From: Liopterus haemorrhoidalis
Lineage: Eukaryota > Arthropoda > Insecta > Coleoptera > Dytiscidae
NCBI GenBank assembly: GCA_963971575.1
Contig: OZ020611.1
Location: 244,986,654 to 245,050,653, forward strand
Length of the DNA: 64,000 nucleotides
Direction of reading: 5' to 3'
The translations under genes and the position numbers were made by a program. Positions within the stretch are counted from its first letter, which is position 1. Each line of letters opens with the position of its first letter. Shown piece after piece: positions 33,386-44,374 of the stretch. The notes below the pieces were generated by a model that was not told the origin of the DNA, ran no database searches, and saw nothing but the letters and a program-made list of their open reading frames with translations.

Positions 33386-34183
33386 TTCCCTGAAGTATTA
33401 TTTGTGGTTGAGAAATGTCTTCCGAGGGATAGCATTGGCCAACCACTAACGATGGGACAATGTTAAGGTATTTTGCCGGTTCTGGAGATTAAACTCTGAT
33501 ACGTTTCTCAGTAACGAAACCCTGAAATGTGTGAAAATTCACACTACATATCAATTTATTTCCCATATTGACTTGATAACGCATTAGCATTTTTAAATAT
33601 TTACTCATTACGCGTAAAAACAGCATAATTGCTATAAACAGCAGAGTACTGAGTCATCCTTATTTTTTGGTGTAAACATGTCGCTCGAATAATCTAAAAT
33701 AAATGATCGCAAAAAGCAATGAAGGTCATGGTCAATTGTAGAGCAGTTATTGCATGAAGTGACAGAGGCAGTGAGGCAGGTAGTCAGGCAGGTAGGGAGT
33801 CAGGTAGACAGGTATAAATACATTATATAATACTATAAATACCCGGGTGATGGCACGCGCTGCTTATTGTGAACGGTTGGTTGCGATGCTGGAATCTGCT
33901 ATTTTATAATTACGGAATTCTCATTATTATTATTTAATATTCACAGCATGTCATATATGTTGTCATTTTATTATTTGCATCGTCATTTCCGGGATATATT
34001 GTTAATGAAGTTGATATGTTTTCTAACATGTTTCGTTATTAATGAAATTTTGGATCCAGATGATGCGATTATAATGACTTGTTTATGTTAGGATGGCAGG
34101 CCCGGACTGGGACCTAAAACCAGCCCGAGCATTTTAGAGACGTCGGCTCCCTACTTCCCAGAAAAATACTAAATGTACACATA
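33386..34183. other. no gene; R1 solo end and minisatellite
   Basis: 33518-33560 is an isolated R1 hairpin end (ACGAAACCCTGAAATGTGTG). 33765-33812 is a short CAGGTAG-type minisatellite. GCCCGGACTGGGACC at 34105 resembles the end of a hAT-type repeat. No gene. Confidence 0.5.
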
Positions 34184-34490
34184 CAGTTACTCACAAAATA
34201 AAACAGATTTTTTTAAAACTAATTATTTTTTATTTATAAAATACACCTTGCAGCACCAAAATTATTACAAATAGTATAAAGTATAGTAATATTTGTTAAA
34301 AGTTGTTAAGGTAAACTAAAAATAATAATTTTTTAGAGACACAAAATTGAGCGTACTAGTTAATTTTGATTGATTTAAGACCTGTCTTTTTCTGAAATTA
34401 TATTGCATAGGTTTTATCTTGCAACAGATGGTTTTTTTCATTAGTTTAGTTTGCATTTGGCCACATTCAAGTACAGTGATTTTGTTTCTA

Positions 34491-35055
34491 ACGGGTGTTT
34501 TTTTTAGAGGTATAGAACTTTAAGTTGGCATTACTGTTCAAGATGGCGACCGATTTAACAGCAGTCAAGTGATTTATTCTCAGTTTGGTTTGGCAATTCA
34601 TCATGAATTGCCAAAATTCACCAAAAACTGCAATATTTTTCAAAAATGCAAAATATTTATTGAAAGACACGTTTGGTGACCGCCTAATTTCACGTTTTGG
34701 ACCTGTGAATTGGCCTCCAAGATCTTGTGATTTAACACCGCTGGACTACTTTCTGTGGGGCTATGTAAAGTCATTGGTCTATGCGGATAAGCCACAAACG
34801 CTTGACCATTTGGAAGACAACATTCGCCGTGTTATTGCCGATATACGGCCACAAATGTTGGAAAAAGTCATCGAAAATTGGACGTCCAGATTGGACTACA
34901 TCCGAGCCAGCCGTGGCGGTCATATGCCAGAAATCATATTTAAAATGTAATGCCACAAGATTATCTTTCGAATAAAAAAAAATTCATGTCAATCGAATAA
35001 TCCATCGTTGTTTTATTGCAATTTAAAGTTCTATACCTCTAAAAAAAACACCCTT
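34491..35055 (+). mobile_element. mariner deletion derivative nested in Tc1 leader (565 bp)
   Basis: Inverted ends contain GGGTGTTTTTTTTAGAGG and continue as TATAGAACTTTAA, with TA on both sides (34489-34490; 35056-35057). It sits just upstream of the host element's ATG, in its leader. Confidence 0.85.
34668..34950 (+). pseudogene. DD41D-like mariner transposase C-terminus
   Basis: Reads TFGDRLISRFGPVNWPPRSC then DLTPLDYFLWGYVKSL and ends PEIIFKM at 34950. PxDYFLWGY carries the third catalytic Asp. The arrangement parallels the 27.8-kb transposase (SGKLISRRGDINWPPRS...MDFFLWGYLKS) at moderate identity, so it is a distinct family of the same clade. The first two catalytic blocks are deleted. 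The apparent N-terminus (MVWQFIMNC...) comes from the deletion joint. Confidence 0.8.
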
Positions 35056-36377
35056 TATTATAATGGAAAATAAACGTAAACAGACTGACGAATCTACACG
35101 AAAACTAATAGTTAAATTATACGCCCGGGGTCATACAATGCGTGAAATATATGATATAGTAAACCGAAGACATTCCACAATTCAAAAAATAATAAATAAA
35201 TTTAGATATGAAGGTAGTATGAAAAACAAAACGGGCAGAAGCAGAAAAAAATTGTTATCAACTGTGGATGAAAGATTTATTTTGCGAAAAATCAAACAAG
35301 ATCCTAAAATTAGTGTACCCCAGTTAACGTCAGAATTGTCACAAAGATTAAATAAACAAATTTCAGTAGAAACAGTCCGCCGAGTACTCCGGAAAAATAA
35401 CTACAATTGTCGAATTGCACGCAAGAAACCATTGATTTCAAAAACGAATAAAAAGAAACACTTAGAATTTGCAAAAATGTATGCAAACAAACCAATTAGC
35501 TTCTGGAATAAAGTTATTTTTTCTGACGAGACGAAAATAAATTTTTTTGGGTCGGACGGCAGACAAATTGTTTGGTGGAAGCCCAATACAGAATTTAAAA
35601 AAATTAATACCGTTCCGACAGTAAAACACGGAGGCGGATCAGTTATGTTGTGGGATGCTATGGGCTCAAACGGCTAATGTAATTTAGAATTTATAGAAGG
35701 GAGCATGGATAAATGGAAATATCTAAACATCTTGAAAAATAATCCTACGGCTACTGCAGAAAAATTAGATATGCCACCAGTTAATTTACTCCGGAAAAAT
35801 AACAATGGTCAAATTGCACGCAAGAAATTGATTTCAAAAACGAATAAAAAGAAACGCTTTGAATTTGCAAAAATGTATGTAAACAAACCAATTAGCTTCT
35901 GGAATAAAGTTATTTTTTTCTGATGAGACGAAAATTAATTTTTTTGGGTCGGACGGCAGGCAAATTATTTAGCAGAAGCTCAATACAGAATTTAAAGAAA
36001 TTAACGTTCCGACAGTAAAACACGGAGGCGGATCAATTATGTTGTGGGGTGCTATCGGCTCAAATGGCCCAGGTAATTTAGAATATATAGAAGGGATCAT
36101 GGATAAATGGAAATATCTAAACATCTTGAAAAATAATCTAAAGCGGCGTCCACACTATGCCGCAGTTTGCCAGTTGGCAAACTGCGGCATAGTGTGGACG
36201 TGACCGTTGGCACATGCCATCGTGCCAGCGGCATGCCAACGAGAATCGCTCGAGTGTCGGTCTCCTTCAAAGAAAGCCGATAAGAACGGTGAGTGGGGAC
36301 GTGCCAACTGGCATCACGCGGCTTTAGGCTTAAATTCAGGTTATGATTCAGACGCATATGAGCAACGTTGTTTATAG

Positions 36378-36599
36378 ATGGAGTGGACAAACGAAAAAGT
36401 GTTTAATTTCATCGATTTGTACCGGGATCGTCCTGTTTTGTGGGACTGTCGTTTAAAGGACTATAAAGACAGGAATAAGAGATGTGACGCTCTATTGGAA
36501 ATTGCGGTTAGTTTTGGAGTACAAAAAGAAGAAATTGATAGAAAAATCAAAAATTTGGTGTCATTTTTCGCGGGAAATAAAAAAAGAGAGAGAAGGTAA
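36378..36599 (+). pseudogene. MADF-domain protein, N-terminal part
   Basis: MEWTNEKVFNFIDLYRDRPV then LWDCRLKDYKDRNKRCDALL ... GVQKEEIDRKIKNL is a clear MADF domain (Myb/SANT-like, DNA binding), residues about 8-73, with the FI-LYRxxPxLW and DYKDRxKR signatures. MADF/Myb-like proteins are the usual second gene of PIF/Harbinger transposons. The frame ends FFAGNKKRERR at TAA 36599, just where the internal deletion joint is inferred. Confidence 0.8.
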
Positions 36600-36735
36600 T
36601 AAGTCCGGTGCGTGATCTACTTTGAAGACTTGGACGTACCCAAAACAGTCGTTTGCGTCGTTTGTGTATTTTTTCTTCACTGTCAAGTATGATAACAGCA
36701 GCTGAAGCAATTAGTAAATCTTCCTCGGTGAACAT
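36600..36735 (-). pseudogene. PIF/Harbinger transposase N-terminus
   Basis: From ATG at 36735: MFTEEDLLIASAAVIILDSE then KRLFWVRPSLQSRSR, after which similarity stops. LLIAxAxxILDxEE...RRFWVRPxLxxR is the typical start of Harbinger DDE_Tnp_4 transposases. Only about 45 residues remain. It converges on the MADF fragment, so the middle of the element, with both gene 3' ends, has been lost. Confidence 0.75.
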
Positions 36736-37643
36736 TGTGCGACTAAACTAAATGCCAACACAGATGTGGACGTGTATACAGCCACTGGCTTTGCCAGTTG
36801 GCTTTGCCAGTTGGCATTGCCAGCTGGCCTTGCCAACTGGCAAACTGCGGCATAGTGGGGATGCGCCTTTACGGCTACTGCAGAAAAATTAGATATGCCA
36901 CCAGTTTATTATTTTCAACAAGATAACGATCCCAAACATACTGCGCTTATTGTAAAAGAATGGCTGTTATACAATGCACCAAAATTACTCAAAACACCGC
37001 CACAATCGCCTGATCTCAATCCAATTGAAAATTTATGGAGAGAATTAAAAGTTCGGATAAAAACAAATTCATTTTCTAATAAAAATGATTTTAAAACGAA
37101 ACGTCAAAAAGAGTGGAATTGTATACTGGCGGAAGTTTGTGGAAAATTAGTGCAGTCTATGCCAAATCGTCTTCAAGCAGTAATAGAAGCAAAAGGTGAC
37201 GTGACAAAATATTAATTTAAATTAACTTATTGTTTTCTAATTATTTTATTAGTATTACTACTTTTTGTACGCTCAATTTTGTGTCTCTGAAAATGTATAT
37301 ATTTTTTGTTTTCTTTAACAAATGTTTATTAAATATTATTGAATTTTATACCATTTATGATAGTTTTGTATCTCTAAAATGTATTTTAGAAATAAAAAAT
37401 AATTGGTTTAAATAATCTGTTTTATAGGCATTTTTACCTAAGAGGTATATTTCTAAAACCTTTGTACGCTCAATTATGTGAGTAACTGTATACATAAATA
37501 ACTCTTTGAACATTATTTTAACAATTTGTATTTAATGACTTTCGAAGAAGCTCACTACTTTCTACCACTTTATTGATTACGTCGATTAAAATTATCAGAA
37601 GATAAGGTGCTCGTCATGCCATTTTTAATTAATTTAAAAGTAG

Positions 37644-38640
37644 AAAAATTGATGTGAAGTGTGAATTTTCACACATTTCAGGGTTTTGCAGGTATTTAGT
37701 AAGTGAATGATGATTATTTGGGATGCCAAAACAAATTTTATATGAAAATATTTTTTTTGTTAATTTTAGTTCGAACGCCTAATACCATTATTTAGGTTTC
37801 TAAATATGTGCAGTATTTTTTTTTATATAGCAAGGTTCATTAAGAATTTTATTGCGCCTATGGCTTCCATTGGTTGTTATAAGTTTCGCCCCTCTGATTT
37901 AAATTTAAACAATTTCCAATTGTTATTAAATTTATGCTTTTAAAAATTAAATGCATCATTTGCCAAAATATAACTAGAATTTTGAAAAAATAATTTAAAC
38001 AAAATAAAAATTAAAAACAAAAGCTAATATTGTCTCTTCTCGCAGGGTTCGATCCCTTTCGGATCGAGTTACTTGGGTGAAAAGCCAGCGTCAAAACCAC
38101 TACACCAGCATACACGTTCCAGTGTAGCGTGTTACAAAGCTATAACTTGTGTACATTATTAGCCAAAAATCACAAAAAATGCGTTTTTTTCCAAAAACGT
38201 AATCTGATCAAAAATTCCTGTTGTACTATTCCGGTTCACACCAATGTACATTACTTAGAATTTTTTCAGATTTTTAGTTTAAACCATCTGGGCTACAGGG
38301 TGTGGGACGAAAATTTTTTTTTACAATTTTGGCAAAAATCGCTTCAAAATAATTTATTTTGCAAAAATAAAAATTTGATCGTTAATCCACGTACTAGGGC
38401 TTTCATTTGATACCCTACACAGAATTTTTTTTTTTTTTATGAGCACATATTTGTTTATATTTTTAGGGGGATATGTTTTTTAGATGTTTTAGTATTTTTC
38501 CTATGTGCGGGTCAAAGAGTTGTATAAGCATGCCAAATTTCAACTCTCTAGGTTTAGCCGTTTGGCTACAATTTTTACCGACAGACAGACGACAAATGAC
38601 GGTATAAGGGTTTTTTGGTCATACCTACAAAACCCTAAAA
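37644..38640 (-). repeat. R1 repeat copy 5
   Basis: Full-length on the minus strand: hairpin GTGTGAATTTTCACAC at 37659 and AGGGTTTTGTAGGTATGACC complement at 38617-38637. It carries a distinct tRNA-like module at 38041-38115. Confidence 0.82.
38041..38115 (-). other. tRNA-like module inside R1 copy 5
   Basis: The minus strand reads GCTGGTGTAGTGGTTTTGAC then GGCTTTTCACCC and GGGATCGAACCCTGCGAG. The A-box region and CTTTTCACC loop recall tRNA-Glu, and GATCGAACCCTG stands at the B-box position. Not a functional tRNA by eye. Confidence 0.55.
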
Positions 38641-38802
38641 AGGTCCTCGCTTTTGAAATACAAGTGCTGATCTAAAAAAAAAGGTCTGTACTTCTGAAAT
38701 ACAAGTGATGACAAAAAAAGGTCTTCATCTCTATTTTTAAATACATATATTTCATATATTTACTATGGAGACCATAGTGATAAAAAAAATATATTTCCCT
38801 CT
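38641..38802. repeat. AAGTGATGA-type A-rich repeat scraps
   Basis: Three imperfect units of the form GATGANNAAAAAAAAGGTC(C/T)T followed by ACAAGTGATGA. The same motif occurs inside hAT MITE-C and at 46650-46740. Confidence 0.45.
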
Positions 38803-38810
38803 TCTAGGGG

Positions 38811-39736
38811 TAGGGTTGCCAGGCGTCCGGATAAAGCAGGACATAGTTAGGCTTTTTGATTGCGTGTCCGGCCAAAATAAACGGTGTCCGGCTTGTCCGG
38901 CTTTTGTTAGGCTTTTTACATTTCGCAAACGAGGGAGCGCCGTTTTCTGAACAATAACAAAGAGAACGTTAAGTTCAAGAAGCTGTTAGCACACAAGAAA
39001 TGGGTAGCCTATTTTAAATCGATGAGTAATCAAGATTGCTTTTCAGAATTCCTAACTATTTGTCAGTATTACTTTGCGATCCCAGGACATAACGCAAACG
39101 TTGAAAGAGTTTTTTTCCTTGATAGGTCAGCAATGGTCAAAGAACGCAACAGATTACATGTTGACGCTGTAGCTAAAATGTTGGTAGTACAATTTAATTT
39201 AAAACATTTGACGTGTAAGGATTTTTACAACTGCATTTTGAAAGAAACTGAGCTTTTAAAGCAGATTTCTGCCAACCAAAAATATGAATAATTATTTTTA
39301 TTGTTTAACTTAAAGTTTTGTTTTTGTTTTGTTTAGATTGTTTTTTTTTAATTTTGTTTTGCTTTGGGAAGTAATAGCAAGTAAATAAGACTTATTTGTG
39401 CAATTGCCTTTATTTAATTTAAGAATAATTTAAAAATGTTGATAAATGTTTATCTAGAATCTAATTTTGACTGATAACTTTATTTGACTGATTAATAATA
39501 AATTATTTAGACTGATTTGGCGTTTTATTTATTTTTTATTTATTTTTCATTAGAATTTAACAAGATTTATGGAAATAATCAAAAAAGCTTGATTCTACAT
39601 AAAAAAATTTTGTCGTACCTATTAATACTGAGAAACAAAATCCTCAATAATGTGGGGTGTCCGGCTTTTTTACCCAAACGTCCGGCCAAACTGGCTGGTC
39701 TGTTCGGCTATTAGGTTTGGCGACCTGGCAACCCTA
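38811..39736 (+). mobile_element. hAT element, internally deleted (926 bp)
   Basis: Ends TAGGGTTGCCAGGCGTCCGG and TGGCAACCCTA with a perfect 8-bp duplication TCTAGGGG (38803-38810; 39737-39744). GTCCGGC motifs are repeated near both ends. It keeps only the 3' end of the transposase. Confidence 0.92.
38950..39291 (+). pseudogene. hAT transposase C-terminal dimerisation region
   Basis: NNKENVKFKKLLAHKKWVAY then FLTICQYYFAIPGHNANVERVFF, MVKERNRLHVDAVAKMLVVQ and FYNCILKETELLKQI, ending at TAA 39291. The IPGxNAxVERVFS...ERNRL...FY block is the conserved hAT C-terminal (hATC) dimerisation domain. The zinc finger and most of the RNase-H core are deleted. About 110 residues remain. Confidence 0.88.
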
Positions 39737-39744
39737 TCTAGGGG

Positions 39745-40158
39745 GGACTCAGGCCCTCTCTGAGTGCGCCACTGGTGCCGCGTATCACATTTTGAGAACT
39801 GCTGCTCTACTTAATAAGACATATCTTATTTGAGATTGAGTATTTAAGTAATTGTCTTCAGTGTTAGTGGTATAATGATGGTCCGTGTGTGTGCGGCGTG
39901 ATCCTCGTGAAAAAAATTTAATAAACAATGTCGGGCTGTAGTCGAGCCGCTCTGTGGCCTACGTGACCAGCCGCACTGCTTCGGTGGCGCCTCTTCCGTT
40001 CGACGTGAACACTGAACGCTAAATTAAGAATTCTCTCACACAACCTAAACACTGTTGGCTATCACAAAAATAATTAAATTCTATTAATATTTGATCAAAA
40101 TAAGTAATTATATTATCTAATACGTAAAATACTGTTAGATTGTAGGAAATTAATACCC
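39745..40158. other. no gene seen
   Basis: A hAT-like scrap (TTTTGAGAACTGCTGCTC, 39792-39809) resembles the end of a CAGNGGTTCTCAA-type MITE. Otherwise non-coding. Confidence 0.4.
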
Positions 40159-41160
40159 AAAAATTGATGTGAAGTGTGAATTTTCACACATTTCAGGGTT
40201 TCGCAGGTATTTATTAACTGTGTGATGATTATTTGGGATGCCAAAACAAATTTTATGTCAAAATATATTTTTATGAATTTTAATTCGAATGCCTAATACC
40301 ATTATTTAAGTTTCTAAATATGTGCAGTATTTTTTTTATATAGCAAGGTTCATTAAGATTTTGAAAATTGCGCCTATGGCTTCCATTGGCTGCTTAAATC
40401 ATAAGCCTCGCCCTCTGATACCTTCAAATATAGAATTAAATTATAATTTCAACACTTCCCACTGGTTATTAAATTTACGCTTTTAAAAATTAAATGCAAC
40501 ATTTACCAAAATATAACTAGAATTTTGACAAAATAAAAAATTTTGTTTTGTTTCTTACAGTAGTTTCAACTCACTAAGCGAGAACGCTACCACTGTGCTA
40601 TACAGGATCACTCGTTTACTAAGTTAAATAGCGGATTAAATATATTAAATATTTTACTTAAAAACACAAAAAATGCGTTATTTTCCGAAAACATAATCTG
40701 ATCAAAAATTTCTGTTGTACTATTCCGGTTCACACCAATGTACATTACTGAGAATTTTTTCAGATTTTTAGTTTAAACCATCTGGGCTACAGGGTGTGGG
40801 ACAAAATTTTTTTTGCACAATTTTGGCAAAAATGCTTCAAAATTATTTATTTTGCTAAAATAAAATTTTGATCGTTAATCCACGTACCAAGGGCTTTCAT
40901 TTGATACCCTACACAGAATTGTAAAAAAATATATATATATTTTTTTTTCGATGAGCATATATTTGTTTATATTTTTAGGGGGATATGTTTTTTAGATGTT
41001 TTAGTATTTTTTTCTATGTGCGGGTCAAAGAGTTGTATAAGCATGCCAAATTTCAACTCTCTAGGTTTAGCCGTTTGGCTACAATTTTTACCGAACAGAC
41101 AGACAGACAGACGACAAAATGACGGTATAAGGGTTTTTTGGTCATACCTACAAAACCCTA
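40159..41160 (-). repeat. R1 repeat copy 6
   Basis: Near-identical to copy 1, full-length. Its tRNA-like module (40556-40632) has lost the B-box half by a small deletion (GTTTCTTACAG joins AATAAAAAATTTTGTTTT). Confidence 0.83.
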
Positions 41161-41518
41161 ACTATAGTGAGTTATTTTTTAGGGATTTATTTTTAAAACA
41201 AAAAAAAATCGTAATGAAATGTGGTAGAGGACTTGTTAAAAGTTGTGATGGGAACTGGAAGAGTTCAACCGGAATTTTTGAAAATAATTTTTTTGTGTCG
41301 TTTTAAAAAATTATTATTTTCTTAAATGTATTGTGTGATATCAAAAGAAAACTCTTAAGACCTAGATTATGGGAACAAAAGTAGTTTTTAAAATTCCTTA
41401 TTAACGCGATTGTTTCGATTTTGTCTCAAATACTTGTCTGAGAGAATTTTAAAAATCGTACAGATATGCTTAGTCCTGTGATACTCATTATAACTAGTTT
41501 CTATGGTACGAGGGTTGC
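41161..41518. other. no gene seen
   Basis: Non-coding spacer between R1 copy 6 and a mariner derivative. Confidence 0.35.
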
Positions 41519-41915
41519 TTCCTATATTTCGGGATTGCGCTAAACTAGTGCTGTCATCTGGCAGCTGACGAAGGTCGTCCAAAATAGGTTGTTGTTCTGG
41601 AAAATATTGATGCTGTGCGTGAATTGATACTGCAAGATCGTCATGACTTATCGTGAGATTGAGGTATCCTTGGGCATTAGTAGGACCAGCATACAGTCAC
41701 TATTGCATGAACATTTGGCTGTCAAAAAGATATGTTCGCGTTGGATCCCATATAATTTGACAATCTGACTGCAAAATGTGCTTCGAAAATTGGTTAAAAT
41801 TAATACAAAAGTGTATTGATCTTCATGGAGAATATTTAGAAAAACAATAAAGCCACTTTTGTTGATAAATAATTGGTTTTGATCTCAAATCCCGAAACAT
41901 AAAAGGCAACCCTCG
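41519..41915 (+). mobile_element. mariner deletion derivative (397 bp)
   Basis: Ends CGAGGGTTGCTTCCTATATT and complement CGAGGGTTGCCTTTTATGTT, then TTCGGGATT, with TA on both sides (41517-41518; 41916-41917). The interior fuses the two ends of a transposase gene. Confidence 0.88.
41590..41850 (+). pseudogene. mariner transposase, N- and C-terminal ends fused
   Basis: The N-terminal part reads VLENIDAVRELILQDRH, then after a 2-bp frameshift TYREIEVSLGISRTSIQSLL, HEHLAVKKICSRWIPHNLT. It then joins CFENWLKLIQKCIDLHGEYL with EKQ and stop. These match the first and last ~60 and ~25 residues of insect mariners with the VKKICSRWIPHNLT linker. The whole DDD catalytic domain is missing. Confidence 0.82.
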
Positions 41916-42000
41916 TACATTAAATAAAACTTAATATAACTATAGTCCACTTTTATTTAGACAATTTATATACTACATTATAACAGTTTATCTCATTTTT

Positions 42001-42047
42001 AGGGTTTTGTAGGTATGACCAAAAAACCCTTATACCGTCATTTTGTC

Positions 42048-42089
<42 letters not shown>

Positions 42090-42948
42090 TCGGTTAAAAT
42101 TGTAGCCAAACGGCTAAACCTAGAGAGTTGAAATTTGGCATGCTTATACAACTCTTTGACCCGCACATAGGAAAAATACTAAAACATCTAAAAAACATAC
42201 CCCCCTAAAAATATAAACAAATATGTGCTCATCGAAAACAAAAATATATTTTTTTTAATTCTGAGTAGGGTATCAAATGAAAGCCCTTAGTACGTGGATT
42301 AACGATCAAATTTTTATTTTTGCAAAATAAATTATTTTGATGCGATTTTTGCCAAAATTGTGCAAAAAAAAATTTGTCCCACACCCTGTAGCCCAGATGG
42401 TTTAAACTAAAAATCTAAAAAAATTCTAAGTAATGTATATTGGTGTGAACCGAAATAGTACAACAGGAATTTTTGATCAGATTATGTTTTCGGAAACTAA
42501 CGCATTTTTTGTGGTTTTTGGTTCACAAAGTACAAAAGTTATACCAATGTAAGACACTCACATGCAAGGCGTACGATGGCGTAACGGGTTAGAGCGCTGG
42601 TGTCGGAAGCTAAAATTCTCTGGAAAACGAAGGGTTTCGAGTTCGAGTACGGAGTGAATTTTACTTTTCTGTTTTTTTTTTTTTAGCATTTTTACTATGT
42701 TGAAATTATTTTGTCAAAATTCTAGTTATATTTTGACAAATGTTGTATTTAATTTTTAAGAGCGTAAATTTAATAACCAGTCTTATTATATGATTAACAG
42801 ACGATAAATTATTTTAAAAATATCGTTCATTTTGCCGTGATTACTACAAAGTAAAATTTGTCCTACACACTCAGCATACCGCCTTCACTTATTATATACC
42901 TGCGAAACCCTGAAATGTGTGAATATTCACACTTCACATCAATTTTTT
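42001..42948 (+). repeat. R1 repeat copy 7
   Basis: Full-length, starting AGGGTTTTGTAGGTATGACC with a GTCT tract of about ten units (42049-42089) and ending with hairpin GTGTGAATATTCACAC and T-run. It has a distinct tRNA-like module. Confidence 0.83.
42568..42656 (+). other. tRNA-like module inside R1 copy 7
   Basis: GATGGCGTAACGGGTTAGAG (A-box-like) and CGAGTTCGAGTACGG (B-box-like, GTTCGAGTAC), about 50 nt apart. Length and spacing recall a long-variable-arm or intron-like tRNA. Sequence unlike the other modules. Confidence 0.5.
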
Positions 42949-42993
42949 AATAAAATGTGAATTTATTTTATTTTTATAAAGGTGCATTATAAT

Positions 42994-43227
42994 CAGAGCC
43001 GCAGTAAGGAAAACTTGCGCTAGGGGCAAAACTGTGTTTTGGCGCCCTTGCCAAATAAATGTAAGTGATAAGCAAAAACAAGGGTCTCACCTCACCTACC
43101 AAAATCTAAATGATGAGCAAAAAAAAAAGGTCCTCACCTTCGCAATGTGGCGCCCCTTAGTCAAGCTCGTCGGCGCCCTTTTCCTTAGTGTGCTAGGGGC
43201 CATCGCCCCCTCCTTACTGCAGCTCTG
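42994..43227. mobile_element. hAT MITE-C copy 2 (234 bp)
   Basis: Inverted ends CAGAGCCGCAGTAAGG and complement CAGAGCTGCAGTAAGG with a perfect octamer duplication ATTATAAT (42986-42993; 43228-43235). The best-preserved copy of the family. Confidence 0.9.
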
Positions 43228-43377
43228 ATTATAATATTAATTATTAAATATTTAATTGATTTATTACGCTATTTGTAATTCGTATCTCGCTCTTCTTGTA
43301 ACCAGTTACCATTTGTTTGAATGCCTGAAAGAAAACATTTAATCATAAGAAATTCAAAACATAAACTAAATGCTACA

Positions 43378-44000
43378 ACCTGGATTATGTGGAATAACAT
43401 TGTTGTGATCTTCAGTATCATTCTCATCAATTATTTCTTCAAATAATACATCACTTAAATGTACTGCGATATTGTGGAACACGGCAGAGACATGAGTGAT
43501 TTTTGTAGCTTTCAGAGGATTATAATTTTAAGTACAGTGTCTCGCTCAACAAAAACCAAAACTTCTCTTCAATACTCCATTTACTTCATTACTATATAAT
43601 TTCTTGAACTTACGTCTGGTAACTCAAAAGGGTTGGTTGTATCACAAAGATGGCGAAGGACCATTGATAACTCTACTGTAAAGAATTCACTTTAAACAAT
43701 AATATAAAGTTTGAATTTTGTCTTCTAAAAATTAACGTTCTTAATATCTTGTATTATATTCAATTTCTTCTAATAACATGACATTTTACTAGAGTAGGAT
43801 CAGCCATTTTTACAAACTAAACACCTGCGTTAGCTTTTAAAGCTACCATTTTGGTAGACGCTTATTGTAAAACGTTAACGGGTTATTTTAACGCCGCTGT
43901 GTTAAAAAAATTAACGTCAGTTTGTGACGTTAAGATTTGAACATCTTGCATAGAGAATAGACGCGATAAACATCAGTTGAATATCGATTGAAAAACTAGA
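43378..44000 (-). pseudogene. PIF/Harbinger transposase remnant, copy 2
   Basis: Complement of the segment at 12740-13350. From ATG at 43807 it reads MADPTLVKCHVI. Near the 3' end it reads ATKITHVSAVFHNIAVHLSD followed by acidic EEIIDENDTEDHNN. VFHNIA corresponds to the conserved VLHNIA close to the C-terminus of HARBI1-like transposases. The catalytic DDE region is missing. GTTAACG motifs flank the start. Confidence 0.6.
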
Positions 44001-44374
44001 AATCGATAAAAGTTTACAGGTACAACGCTAAATGTCTTTATTTTTAATTTCTTAATTTACATTGTCCATGTTTTCTATGAGCATAAATATAATTTTTTCC
44101 TCAATTAATTCTTTTCAGAACTACGAAACACTCAAAAACTCATTAGGAAATGTAAACAGCTGTCAAATATCGATCAATAAAGTAGAAATCGATAAAAATT
44201 TCTGTCAGTGGCTTAATTTCTTAATTTATATTGTGAACACTACTTTATTTCAAGTACAAATTTCACGTTAATTCTAATTTGTAATATGGAAGTTCTGAAC
44301 GAAGCATAAAGTTTGAAAATTACCATATGACAAACTGTTTAGTGAAAATCTATAGTGAAGAACATAGCCTATAG

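Larger units (their letters stand above)
36141..36869. mobile_element. Harbinger-like element with MADF gene, internally deleted (729 bp)
   Basis: Inverted ends include CACTATGCCGCAGTTTGCCA and continue GTTGGCA, bounded by TA on both sides (36139-36140; 36870-36871). The first copy of the tandem duplication (AATAATCCTACGGCTACTG at 35741) is the empty site. GCCAGTTGGCA-type motifs are clustered at both ends. It carries the starts of two convergent genes (36378 plus; 36735 minus). Confidence 0.8.
35063..37215 (+). pseudogene. Tc1 DD34E transposase, duplicated and interrupted
   Basis: MENKRKQTDESTRKLIVKLY begins an N-terminal helix-turn-helix pair (residues 1-110). IFSDETKINFFGSDG holds the first Asp, and GGGSVMLWDAMGSNG ends at TAA 35677. 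The 3' part 36895-37215 has YYFQQDNDPKHT (second Asp) and SPDLNPIENLWRELK (Glu), ending GDVTKY. Between them the region from about 35385 (CTCCGGAAAAATAAC) to 35788 is repeated at 35790 onward, and the second copy is split by a Harbinger element. It therefore has a stop, a frameshift at IFF, a duplication and an insertion. Confidence 0.9.
34184..37488 (+). mobile_element. Tc1-like element, composite (3.3 kb)
   Basis: Ends CAGTTACTCACA in opposite orientation with TA at 34182-34183 and 37489-37490. A second, inner inverted pair (AGACACAAAATTGAGCGTA at 34338 and TACGCTCAATTTTGTGTCT at 37268) gives an IR/DR-like layout. Subtracting a nested mariner remnant (34491-35055), a ~404-bp tandem duplication and a Harbinger element (36141-36869) leaves about 1.6 kb, the normal size of a Tc1 element. 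Confidence 0.85.
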
